Shown piece by piece: positions 51,833 through 61,546 of a stretch of DNA of 64,000 nucleotides. The notes beneath the pieces were generated by a model, which made no database searches, had not been told where the DNA came from, and worked only from the letters and a program-made list of their open reading frames with translations. Origin of the DNA: Caecitellus pseudoparvulus (lineage: Eukaryota; Bigyra: Bicosoecida); the NCBI GenBank assembly GCA_965644315.1, contig CBFFRQ010000032.1:248001-312000 (forward strand), written 5' to 3'. How positions within the stretch are numbered: the stretch's first letter is position 1; every line of letters begins with the position of its first letter. The translations under genes were made by a program, and so were the position numbers.

Positions 51833-54808
51833 ATGGAGGAGAAAAAAACACCAGCTCCCGCTGACTTTAAGTCGCTGCCACAGGCGCTTGGGGGGGCTAC
51901 GGCAGACACTCAAGCTGCGGCTTTTGAGTCAGGCGCTGCCAACGGCAGACCATTTCAGCCGCCGCTTCAAGACTTGTCAATCATGAGCAGCATTCAAGGA
52001 TATGAATCCGAAGATGATCATGAGTTGTCTGAGGTCTCTGAGCACTTGAATGGGGGAGTTGGCGAGGCAAGCTCCCCTCCAACCGTACCGCCCGAGCGCC
52101 TGCAGCCAGCTGTGGAAAGCCCGCAGATTGAGACTGTAGCAGAAGCCAGCCATGCCGGGAGACCTCCAAGGGAAGTGGAAGACACATTGCCTGGTGCAGC
52201 ATCAAGGGTTGTGGAGCATCAGCGTACCTCAGGCTCGGCACATGACGTCCTCACAGCGCGTGACGCTAATGCGCCACCTTCACGTGGTGGTGCCTGCGAA
52301 CTTGCAACGGTAGCCGGGACACAGGTGCTGCCAGGGCAGCCAAGCAGCATGTCCCGGGAAGCATACCTGAAAGCAGCAAGCTGGAGATCAGCTGTGGCTG
52401 ATGACGGGCGGCTGTACTACTACCATCGAGCGGTGAGGACCTCTTTGTGGGAGTTGCCAGATGGCGTAGACCCTGCTTTGGTCAAGCACAAAGGCGTGTC
52501 GTCGCAGACCGTACATGCCAAGCCAGAGAAACTCGCACGCAACCTTGTCGGTGAATTGACAGCCGCCATGGACTCAGCAGCGCCTTCCTTGCCCTCTGCG
52601 TCCACGGCACCCTCCACAACGTCCACCATGCCCTCCTCTGCCGCACACACTACACCCACCCCTGCACCCCTTGCTGCACCTGGGCCACAGCGGGACTCTG
52701 CCACAAGCTCTGACAAAAGGCCGCTGGAGCCTGGTGCTCACTTTCAGCACGGGTCTCGGGTGCCTGCTGCAGGTGACACTGAAAGCGCAGGTGAAGGGGA
52801 GGGCACCAGCCGGGCGGTGCGCACCCTGCCAAAGCGCAGCAACGCACTGCGCAAGCGGTTCTTCACTCCTGCAGTCACCGCGCCCTCCACTGACTCCAAG
52901 ACCCATGGCAAGTCCGGAGGGACTGTGGAGTGGGTGGCTGGGGCTTCATCGAATGTCACACCTGCAACGAACCCTTCTCCAGCCCCGACTGCTGCCGACG
53001 CGCACAGCCATGGGCGGCTGTCTGCCGCGGTGGAAGGGGTGGAAGCAGCCCGCAAGCCTTGCCCAGACTGCGGCCGTAGGTTTGCTCCGGGCGCGCTGGA
53101 GGTCCACGTGCGGGTTTGTGCACGCGTGTTTGGGCAAACCCCTGCCCGCTTTGATTCAAAGCAGGCAAGGGTTCGAGGCACACCCGCTGCCAAGTTCCAC
53201 GATGCAGCACCTCCTTGCCCTCATTGTGACAAGCGCTTCAGCCATCGGGCGGATCTCTTGCACCATGTCAAGATTTGCCCTAGCAAGGGTGCGAGCGATA
53301 CAGAAAAGCATGGGTCGGGGGCCTCACAGCCGTTCAGCCGCACTGCCTCCCGCTTGTCATCCAGAGCCGCAGCCAAGGCGAAGTTTATGTTCTCTGCCCG
53401 GGGTAAGCGCCGTGCTGCGTCTGCTATTGGGCGCTCGCGCCGGGAGTCTCCTTCTCCCACACGAACCCTGGACTCAGCGCCTGCTGGAGCTCAAGCCGAT
53501 GAGGGCGAGTTTGCGCCACCACAAGGCAGTGACTCGGATGGGCCCCTGCCAAGCCCAGTCGCAGCACAGGCCAAGGTTGGGGATCAAAGTGAAGAGCAGC
53601 ACCCTTTATCTGCTGCCGCACCTGCTACGGCTTCGTCCGTGCAGGATACTGTGAAAGCTGAGGAGCCTGTTCCCGACTTTGCTGTGCTACAGCAGCCTGC
53701 CCGGATGCAGCCCGGGCAGTCTGCGCGAGCCATCACTGCGGCTGACACGGCGGCCATTGTGAGCGAGGCCCCTGTAGCGTGCGTCAGTTGCGGGATGGAG
53801 TTCCAGGGCACCGCCCAGCTGTGCAGCCATCTTGCCAAGTGCGAGGCGTGGGCGCAGGCCCGTGCTGGTGCAAGCGCCCGCTCATCTGCGCCTCATGACT
53901 GTGACACTGTGCTATCACGCGCAGACAGTAGCCACCAGCCCAGCAAAGCTACCATGGAAACACCGGGGCCCAGTTCATCCAGAGGCGTTTCCGAGCCAGG
54001 CTCGGGCACCACTCCCGCAAGCGGGCTGCTTAGCGGCAGGAGCCAGCAAGAAGAGCCGCCAAGTGGATGGCAGGGTGCGCTGTCTCGGGGAACCGCAGCA
54101 ACGCCTGTGTCTGTGCTGGACTCGTCATTCGCCAAAGTGGGCAGTGCGGCCGATGAGGTGGAGGGCATGGAGTTCCCCTCCAGTCGAACTCTGCACTCGG
54201 ACACCACCCCCATCCAGCGAGGGGAACCAGCGCAGGAGTGGGGCAGTGCTGAAATCTCCCAGCCACAACAGCGCGTCCCTTGCCCGCATTGTTCCCGGCA
54301 GTTTGCCCCGGAGGTCGCTCCGCGGCACATCTTCGTCTGTGCCAAGGTCATGCACAGGCCGGATCCACCGAGCGCTCGAGCCCGGCGGGAGCCCACCGGC
54401 ACGGACACACAAGTGCAGGCTGACCAAGCTGAGAGCGGGGTACCCATGCCTAGCTCAGATGACGAGGCTGCCGCAGTGGCGCTTAGCACCTCCCTTCTGC
54501 ACGGGCGCCCAATCACTCCTCCCCGACCCACGTCCACTGGCGACACAGGTGCTTCTGTACACGCACGCCTGGCAGCTGGACGCGGCACACCCATGTCAGA
54601 GCGCCTGCGGAAAAGGGAGGCCTACTCTGGTGTACTGGATGGGGTAGGCACGCCGTCTGGCTTTCATGGAGCAGCGGTGTCGGACACGCCAGCCTCGTAC
54701 TACATGCCTACACCATTTGACAAGCACCCCACCTTTACTCCGGAGCGCATGGCTTCCTTTCAGATGCACGAAGCAGCAGCTGCTGAGCTTGTGCCTGAGA
54801 CACCATGA
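51833..54808 (+). CDS. WW-domain protein with four C2HC zinc fingers
   Basis: A single exon encodes 991 aa. A WW-like domain lies at about 182-215 (WRSAVADDGRLYYYHRAV, then SLWELPDGVDP). Four zf-C2HC_2-type fingers follow: CPDCGRRFAPGALEVHVRVC (about 410), CPHCDKRFSHRADLLHHVKIC (about 462), CVSCGMEFQGTAQLCSHLAKC (about 648) and CPHCSRQFAPEVAPRHIFVC (about 817). This C-x2-C-x12-H-x3-C spacing is the ZC2HC1/FAM164 type. The rest is disordered, Ser/Pro-rich, with several TPxR and SPT motifs. The C-terminus repeats short conserved strings (YYMPTPFDKHPTFTPERMA). ZC2HC1 proteins are poorly understood; combination with a WW domain is unusual. Function unknown. Confidence 0.78.
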   Translation: MEEKKTPAPADFKSLPQALGGATADTQAAAFESGAANGRPFQPPLQDLSIMSSIQGYESEDDHELSEVSEHLNGGVGEASSPPTVPPERLQPAVESPQIETVAEASHAGRPPREVEDTLPGAASRVVEHQRTSGSAHDVLTARDANAPPSRGGACELATVAGTQVLPGQPSSMSREAYLKAASWRSAVADDGRLYYYHRAVRTSLWELPDGVDPALVKHKGVSSQTVHAKPEKLARNLVGELTAAMDSAAPSLPSASTAPSTTSTMPSSAAHTTPTPAPLAAPGPQRDSATSSDKRPLEPGAHFQHGSRVPAAGDTESAGEGEGTSRAVRTLPKRSNALRKRFFTPAVTAPSTDSKTHGKSGGTVEWVAGASSNVTPATNPSPAPTAADAHSHGRLSAAVEGVEAARKPCPDCGRRFAPGALEVHVRVCARVFGQTPARFDSKQARVRGTPAAKFHDAAPPCPHCDKRFSHRADLLHHVKICPSKGASDTEKHGSGASQPFSRTASRLSSRAAAKAKFMFSARGKRRAASAIGRSRRESPSPTRTLDSAPAGAQADEGEFAPPQGSDSDGPLPSPVAAQAKVGDQSEEQHPLSAAAPATASSVQDTVKAEEPVPDFAVLQQPARMQPGQSARAITAADTAAIVSEAPVACVSCGMEFQGTAQLCSHLAKCEAWAQARAGASARSSAPHDCDTVLSRADSSHQPSKATMETPGPSSSRGVSEPGSGTTPASGLLSGRSQQEEPPSGWQGALSRGTAATPVSVLDSSFAKVGSAADEVEGMEFPSSRTLHSDTTPIQRGEPAQEWGSAEISQPQQRVPCPHCSRQFAPEVAPRHIFVCAKVMHRPDPPSARARREPTGTDTQVQADQAESGVPMPSSDDEAAAVALSTSLLHGRPITPPRPTSTGDTGASVHARLAAGRGTPMSERLRKREAYSGVLDGVGTPSGFHGAAVSDTPASYYMPTPFDKHPTFTPERMASFQMHEAAAAELVPETP

Positions 54809-54914
54809 CGTGCGCGGAAGCGCTCATGTAATGCAGCAAAGATGCACATTCCCAGCCTCGGGTACATTTGAAAAGTCACACACACGTCCCCGTCTAGTGC
54901 AGGGAACGAGAATC

Positions 54915-57596
54915 ATGGCTGCTCCAGAGAAGAGACCTTTGTCCGAGGCGGCGAAGGCCGCCTCCAGGCAAGCTGCAGAGGCTCGTTTGCAGCTGGAGGC
55001 ACACGTGAAGAAGCTGAGCCAGACCTTGGCCGAAGGTTGCCCTGCGTCCCAGCAATCTCTGGTCGAGGCTGGCAGGTGGTTGAGTCCTTCCCAAATGGGA
55101 GCTGTAATCGGCGACCGTGCTTCCACTGCAAATCTGTGCGGCTATCCCGGCTGTGGGCGTGTGTTGCCGGGGTCAAGGGCACGGAGGTGGGTGCTTCCAG
55201 TTTCCGCACTTTTGCTTGTCGAGCCCGGCATGCCCCCGCGCTGTACACCTGTGCAGGTGGAAGCTCACACGCGGGTCTGTGTCCCAAGTCGAAGATGTGG
55301 TGAAGCACCCAGACGTGTTTTGCCGTAAAGCATGCCAGACGGTGAGTGGGAACGCGTGTGCTTGGGGGTGGACTGGACGCAGCGAACGTGCGAGCTCCCT
55401 GTGCAGGCTTGCGGCTTTTTTTGTGCCCAGCTGTCAAGCATGGCCTACTTCCTGAGACAGAGCCCCGCAGATCACCCTGTTGTGCGATTGGCCAACCCCG
55501 ACAAGCTTGATGCTGGCATGTCAGCAGCTTCTTCCTTGGCGCCGGCTCGGTCTCTGCCGGCGGAGCCGCCTCACCCAGGCGCACCTGCTGGCCCCATGCC
55601 TGTTCAAGAAAAACAAGCAGCTGTGGGAGCCTTGCAGCCTGTGTCTCCTCATGGGCACATGCTGGTGGAGGGCGCCACCACTGGCTTGCGGCAAGGGGCA
55701 GTTCAAACTACGCGGCGCACTGCCCGCTCTGAGGCAGAATGCTCCTCGGGACCAGGCTTGCAGGGCAGTGCCCCGGCGGAATCGGGGCGATTCCTGAACC
55801 TTTCTGCAGCCCGAGATAAACGCAAAAAGGCCACGCAGGCCCGCTTAGCTGGCCGCCGGCTGGAGAAAGTTCAGCACTCGCCCAAGCGTGCATCGAGCGA
55901 CGCCGGTGGAGGGGCTGCCCCACCCCAAAGCTCAGAGGAGCACATCAAGCGAATCGCTCATGCTGCTTTGGCCAGTCTGGATGGAGTCGAACAAGATCTC
56001 CGCCGACGTGCTGCGGCTCGGCAAGCGTCCCGGCAAGGGGGCAGGCAAGGCGCGTACCAGGTGCCAGCGATCAAGCCCAGGCGCCGACCCCGCGCCCAGA
56101 CCCAAGAGGCAACGCAGCACGACGAGCGGGCTCTGGAGGCTGCTTCTGATGCACCTGCACATATTTCAGTACCTTCGGCAGGCGGCGTGCTTGCAGCTGA
56201 TGGCAGTGCCTCAGTGCAGGTGGCAGCCTTGGGCCCGAAAGCTGAATCAGCTGCGGACAGCAGCCCCCCACCAGCTGCAACCAATGGTGACAGCGCCAAG
56301 GGTCCGTTGGAGGCGCCGCCTTTCGACAGCTCGCCCAGAGAAGTGTTGCCTTGCTCTTCTGTACCTGATGCAGCAGAAGGAGGAGCTGTTGTTGCGGCTA
56401 CGGGCCAAGTGGCGGGGTCGAAGCTCACAGATGCAGCGGTAACAAGTAAAGAAGGCGACACTGCTTCGCGCCCCAAGCCTCCGGCGCTCCCAGAGGGCTA
56501 TCGGCTGATACGCATGGGTGACACGAGTGTGCAGTTTGGATGGAGCCCGTTTATGGAGGGCAGCGATGCTTCTGACGACTCAGATTCTGGGTCTGATGCC
56601 GAGGAAGCTTTCGTGCTACCGTTGCCAGAGGGTGTGGAAGTATTGTCCAGGGAGCCTGCAGAGCCACATGATGAGGCAGGGGGGGCACTGGAGAGTAAGG
56701 AGCCTGAAGGGGGGCAGGTTGTTGCGCTGATTGCATCCCCACACGTTGCTGAGGGGGAGCTGGACAATGAGCCGCCGCTGACTCTGGAGGCCATGGGGTG
56801 CGATGTGTACAGCAAGGCGTGGGACATCCTGTCGAGCAGTGTGACTCCGCGTACCCATGCCGCGTTTGGTTTCGCTGTGCCTCAGACGGCGGCCTCAGCG
56901 CAAGATTCCTCGGCCGCAGGGCGGTCTGCAGACGAGGACGGCGTCCAGGCAACAACGCCTGATCAGGGCACATCCGTGCTCTTGCAGCACATTATGGCGG
57001 CTTTGCAGCAGCTACAGAGCTCTCCCCATGCGAGGAGTCTGCCGTGGTTGGCAGGAAAGGCAGCACAGCGCTTTGCGCACTCCGTGGCACTGACCCTGCG
57101 CCCTCTGCGTGCGGTGCCAAGTGTGACACATGGCGTTTGGAAGGCCATTGCTCTGGCCATCGTCGTGAGCCAGCCACGCGGCAGTGCTACCGAGTCGGCC
57201 CCAACACTCCCTGAAGCTATGTCTGCGGTTTTGGAGTCTGTGCACAGCACGTTTAGCTTGCAGCAGCTGAAGCTGCTCAGTGGTACCGTCGCAGCAGGCG
57301 TGCGTTTCATGAGTGAACCCTTGGCGCAAGGTGCGCTTCACCGCAATCTCGGCTTGACTCCTGGGGCGGGCCTGTCGCCAGCACCCGCCCAGGGCCAAGC
57401 GGGCGCGATGGGCAGCCAAACTCCAGGGGAAATTGGGGTGTGTGAGAGCACAGGGTCAGCTGCAGCTCGTGGAATGTCACGTGCAGAGTTCCAAGCCTTA
57501 TCCCCCGCAGAGCAGGAGGAAGAGACCCTGCAGCGCATGGCAGAGGCAAGGCGGTCCCTGGAGCTGCAACGCAGACACACTGGCACGGCACAGTGA
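54915..57596 (+). CDS. RPAP2: RPAP2/Rtr1-family RNA polymerase II CTD phosphatase
   Basis: Rtr1/RPAP2 removes Ser5 phosphate from the polymerase II CTD and aids polymerase assembly. The model has three exons, 54915-55186, 55257-55341 and 55407-57596 (848 aa), with introns of 70 and 65 nt. The family zinc site is rebuilt by splicing: LCGYPGCGRVLP (about 74-85), RWKLTRGSVSQVEDVV, then VFCRKACQT joined to ACGFFCAQLSSMAYFLRQ. The two Cys pairs (CxxxxC and CxxxC) are intact. The helix before them (LSPSQMGAVIGDRAS) is also typical. The remaining 700 residues are mostly disordered, with an acidic patch (DASDDSDSGSDAEEAF) and a helical C-terminal segment around 520-720. Identification rests on the first 150 residues. 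Confidence 0.84.
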
Positions 57597-57614
57597 GACC
57601 ATCCTTGCATGCAT

Positions 57615-58560
57615 TCACGGCGCTGGGTCAGCCGTATCGTCCTCTTGCACGCCTTGCGCCGAGCGTGCCGCGTACGCCTTGTAGGCAGACACGGCAGCTG
57701 CGCCCAGGGTGATGGCGCCCAGCACCTTCGCTGCGAAAGCCCAGCCATCTGCTTCTGAGCGGGCATTGGCAATGAGCGTCGGGACGTTCTGACGTCCGAC
57801 GTACTGCAGGAGCGAGCCGCCGTGCAGCGTGGTACGTCCAGCTGAGTTGTACGCTGTGCCGATGGCAGTCAGCAGCGTGCCCACCTTCAGCACCATGTCC
57901 TTCATTTCCCGAGCAGTGGCGATGGAGGTGGTGACTTTCTCGCGCTTGGGGGAGCGCGAGCGTCCGTTGTTGGACGATGCCTCAGGCGTCGTGCGCACCT
58001 CGGACGTGCTCAGACGCTCTCGTTCTCGGGCCGTGAGGAGGGAGCGACGGGGCTCCCCCGCAGGCGCCAAGGGCGGAGGCGGCATGGAGCTGTGCATGGA
58101 GACGATGCCAGTGCCATCGTCCAAGGCGAAATCCACACGCTTCGTGCGTGTCTCCATGAGGTCCAGCTCCACCTTCTGCTTGCCCCCGTCCATTTTCACG
58201 TGCTCGATGTACTCGCTCTCCTTCCACACCACACACTCGCTGGCGGTGCCTGGCACTTTCAGAGGCTTTTGGCCGTCATCCAGCTGCACAGTGCCAGTGA
58301 TGGCAATGACACTGCCTGGTTTGGCTGTCACGGCATCGCGAGCTGTCATCTGCGCCTCAGGGCAGCAGGCAGCCACTGGCGTGGTGAGCACCATCACCCT
58401 CACTCCGCCAGGCTCAACTCACTGTCTTGACCTGGGCCAGCTGAGCTGCACGCGCAGCTGAGGAGCCACTTGCCCACCATGAAGCCAGGCTAAGACCTCC
58501 TGTTCCTATTGCTAGCAGCATCCACAAGGATCCTGCATCGCTCTGCCGTTGGGCAGCCAT
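57615..58560 (-). CDS. MUL1-like two-pass membrane protein lacking the RING
   Basis: The model has two exons, read 58560-58423 and 58349-57615 (290 aa), with a 73-nt phase-0 intron. Residues about 11-30 form a first transmembrane helix (SLWMLLAIGTGGLSLASWW). The middle segment (KPGSVIAITGTVQLDDG, KVPGTASECVVWKESEYIE, TRTKRVDFALDDGTGIV) resembles the GIDE/BAM domain of MUL1/MAPL, the mitochondrial outer-membrane E3 ligase. A second hydrophobic stretch lies at about 253-276 (AAKVLGAITLGAAAVSAYKAY). MUL1 then has a cytosolic RING; here the protein ends 14 residues later with no Cys/His cluster. A basic Ser/Arg segment (NNGRSRSPKREK) splits the GIDE-like part. Organelle location is inferred. Its stop is 18 nt from that of RPAP2. 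Confidence 0.66.
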
Positions 58561-58987
58561 GTTTGCTCAGAGGCGAAAAACGCTGGACGGCCCTGCAGCA
58601 CAGAGGGGCTCAGAAGGAGGCTCACCGTTGCAAGCCTTGGGGCAGTGATCAAATTTGTGCAAGTTACGCGTGAGACCCTGCGTGGTTTGGGATGTGGGCG
58701 TCGCTGCGCCTCTGAAGAGTCCGGCGCCGCGTGCCTGGACACAAGTGGCCCCATGGCGACCCTACTCCAGGCCTCCATGCCCTTGGCACCAAACAGCAAG
58801 CTCTCCACACATACTTTCCTTCTCGATCGACGCACGTTTACGAGGACAGGGCATACCGGAACTTCTCTGTACCTCTTGAGTCGCTCAAGCTTGCATCACA
58901 CCAACGCTTGCCCAGCCTCGAGAAACGCAAGCGAAACGCAGGCACTTGCGTCGGCCCGCCGGGCACTTTCAGAGCCAGACAGCCGCC
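58561..58987. promoter_or_regulatory. Shared upstream region of the MUL1-like gene and XPC
   Basis: 427 nt between divergent start codons. XPC has a good initiation context (gccgccATGg). No named promoter element can be supported. Confidence 0.4.
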
Positions 58988-61541
58988 ATGGCAGACAAGG
59001 ATGGTTCCGACAGTAGTGAATGGGAATCTGACGATGTGGAGCTTACCTCCGCGCAGTCAGAAACCCATGCCTCTGGCGAAGGTGACGTGGTCCTGGCAGA
59101 CCTGCAAAGCGTAGACATTTCGCTGCCTTCCCCAAGCGGGGCAGGAAGTGCCAAACCGCGCAGGCGGAGCAAGCGACTTTCAGACGAAGAAGCAGCTCTG
59201 CGCGAGGACACTCACAAGGCAGAGCTGCTGGCGCTCCTGGCTGCCCAAGTGCACCACCTGCGCTGCATGCACGACCCTTCACTGCAAGCACTCTGCGTGT
59301 CGTTGATGCCCAGTGAGCTCCTGGACGGATTCACGCCCAGCGAGGCACACCCAGTTCCACCCATTTCATTCATTGCTTGCGTGTCGAGGTGGTTCCGCTT
59401 CCAGGTGCAGGTGCAGTACCTCGGTGTGCCACCGCCTGCCCGACCAGAGCCCATCTCCCCCACCAGCCTTGCGCGGCTGCTGCAGGAAGGAGCGGTTCTC
59501 GCTGCTGCGCCACCTCTTCAGTGTACACTGCTCTTTGGTAGCCTCCTCCTAGGTTTAGGCGTCCGAGTGCGCCTGGTGTGTGTGCACGATGCCAACGCCA
59601 TGTCCGGGCCGGCAAGGAATGAGTCTGGCATTGGCTGGGCGTATGCAACGCTGGGAAGCCGTCTGGGCTCCCTGGCAAAGTCGCCTCCAACGGCAACAAG
59701 CCCACACGCGCTTGTGATGCATGGGCGCCCCGTGGCGGCCCCACATCCAGCTGCTGGCGGTGTCTCCGTGCAGGAGCTCTGCCAACGAAAGGCCGCACAC
59801 GGCGCCCTGGTTTGGTTGGAAGTCCTGGCCACAAAAGGGGACAAAGGACAGGAAGACAGCTACTGGGTGCATGTGGACATGCTTCGAGGCTGGGTGGACG
59901 CCTGCGATCAGCCGCGATCGCTGCGGGCAAAAGCACACCCTCTCACCTACGTTGTGGCTGCCTCCCGCCTGGAACCCAGCTCCGCATCGATGTCCTGCTC
60001 AGCTGTGGAGGTGACAGCCGATTGGGAACGCATGCAGCGGTGGACACCAGCTGGGCCCCGTCTCACCAGTATTCAGCTCGTGGACGTGACCCTGAGGTAT
60101 GCAAGCTCAAGGGCCGCCACGATTCGTCACCGAAAGCGCAACTGTACAACTGACTGGTGGCCAGACACGCTTGTTGAGCTCAATCAAGCCTGGCTTCCGG
60201 AGTACTTGAGATCTCTGCCTGCATCGGAGCTCCTGTTGCATGCGGGGCAGTGCTTGTTGTCGCAGATTCACGCGTACCTGTTGTGGAAGCACGGGTCAGG
60301 GGAATGGGGCACTTCCCGCATCCCGTATGATTTCAAGACGATCCTCAGTTCCGGTCTTGCCGCGGCGTGTGATGGCCCCTTGTCCCTGCCCCCACCAGGA
60401 TTCGCCGCACAGCTGTGGACAAGCTTTGCAGGTCGCTGGAGGAGTGGTGAGGTCGTGTCAGCCTTGCCGCCCGCCGTGCGGGCTAGCCTCAGTCGCACTG
60501 CCGTTCAAGCAGATGCACGTGAGAAGTCAGCCCTGTCCTTATCCCATCTCTCTGAACGTGAGTGCTTTTCACTAGATGCGTGCGCCTCTGTACTTCACAC
60601 TCAGCTTTCACCACTTCGCAGCAATGCCTACGTCAAAGACGGGTTTCAAGAATCACCCTGTGTACGCACTAGCATCGCAGTGCGGGCAGGCAGAGGTGGT
60701 GCGCCCGTCGGGGAAGGAACATGCAGTTGGTACCTTTAAGGGCGAGTGGGTTTACCTTCGCAGCTCTGTGCACAAGCTCCTGTCGCGGGAGCGCTGGCTC
60801 ATGTTGCACTCTCGGGCAGTCCTGGACAGCGCAGTGCCCGTGAGGGTTCACACGCGCAAACGAAGGCCACAGCGTCCTCAGGTTCGTGGCGGCGTCGTGA
60901 ACCCGGCCCTGCGCCGGCAAGTTCCGTCACCGGAGGAAGCCAAGTCGGTTGAGGTTGAGCTGTTTGGCGAGTGGCAGACGAAGCCTTTCCAGCCCGCGGC
61001 TGTCGGGGCAGATGGCCGCATCCCGGTGAATGAGTATGGCAATGTGGAAGTGTGGGGGGGCAGGCCCGACATGGTGCCACGCGGCGCAGTGCATTTGGCG
61101 GGCATGCCGGGCTTGCCTTCCCTCGCCTCGAAGATGGGAGTGGACTGGGCGCGGGCTGTTACTGGGTTTCAGCGCAAAGCGGGACGGGTTGTGCCCATCG
61201 AAGATGGAATCGTCGTGCCGGAACATGCGGCGACCACTTTGCGCGATGCCTGGGAGACGATGCAAGCTGCCAAAGCTGAAGCTGAGGCGAAGAAGCGCTC
61301 CAAGCGTGCATGGAGCGGGTGGAAGCGCATCATTCTTGCTGCTCGTTCCGCTGACAAACTTCGCGCCCGCCATGCGGCCATGGATGCGCGGCTGCGTGTA
61401 CACAAGCGCTCGCGCCCCCCCCCGACTGCTCCATCGCCAAAGAGACGGCGACAGCCGCAACCCGAGGATAGAGCTACTACGGCAACAGGGGCGCCACCAC
61501 AGCCGAGCATGCCATCGAGCGCAGACTTCGAGGAGTTGTAA
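58988..61541 (+). CDS. XPC: XPC/Rad4 DNA damage recognition protein
   Basis: XPC/Rad4 detects helix-distorting lesions and starts global nucleotide excision repair. The model has two exons, 58988-60557 and 60622-61541 (829 aa). The 64-nt intron splits a Pro codon so that LSEP joins MPTSKTGFKNHPVYAL, the canonical start of BHD1. Exon 1 carries the transglutaminase-like fold (LVWLEVLATKG, YWVHVDMLRGWVD at about 290). Exon 2 holds BHD1 (residues about 524-580; GEWVYLRSSVHKLLSRERWL), BHD2 (ELFGEWQTKPFQPA) and BHD3 (GRIPVNEYGNVEVWGG, PRGAVHLAGMPGLP). The C-terminus is basic with KRSRPPPTAPSPKRRRQP, a likely nuclear signal. The acidic N-terminus (DSSEWESDDVEL) matches the family. Its stop is five bases from that of TELO2. 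Confidence 0.95.
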
Positions 61542-61546
61542 TCCAC

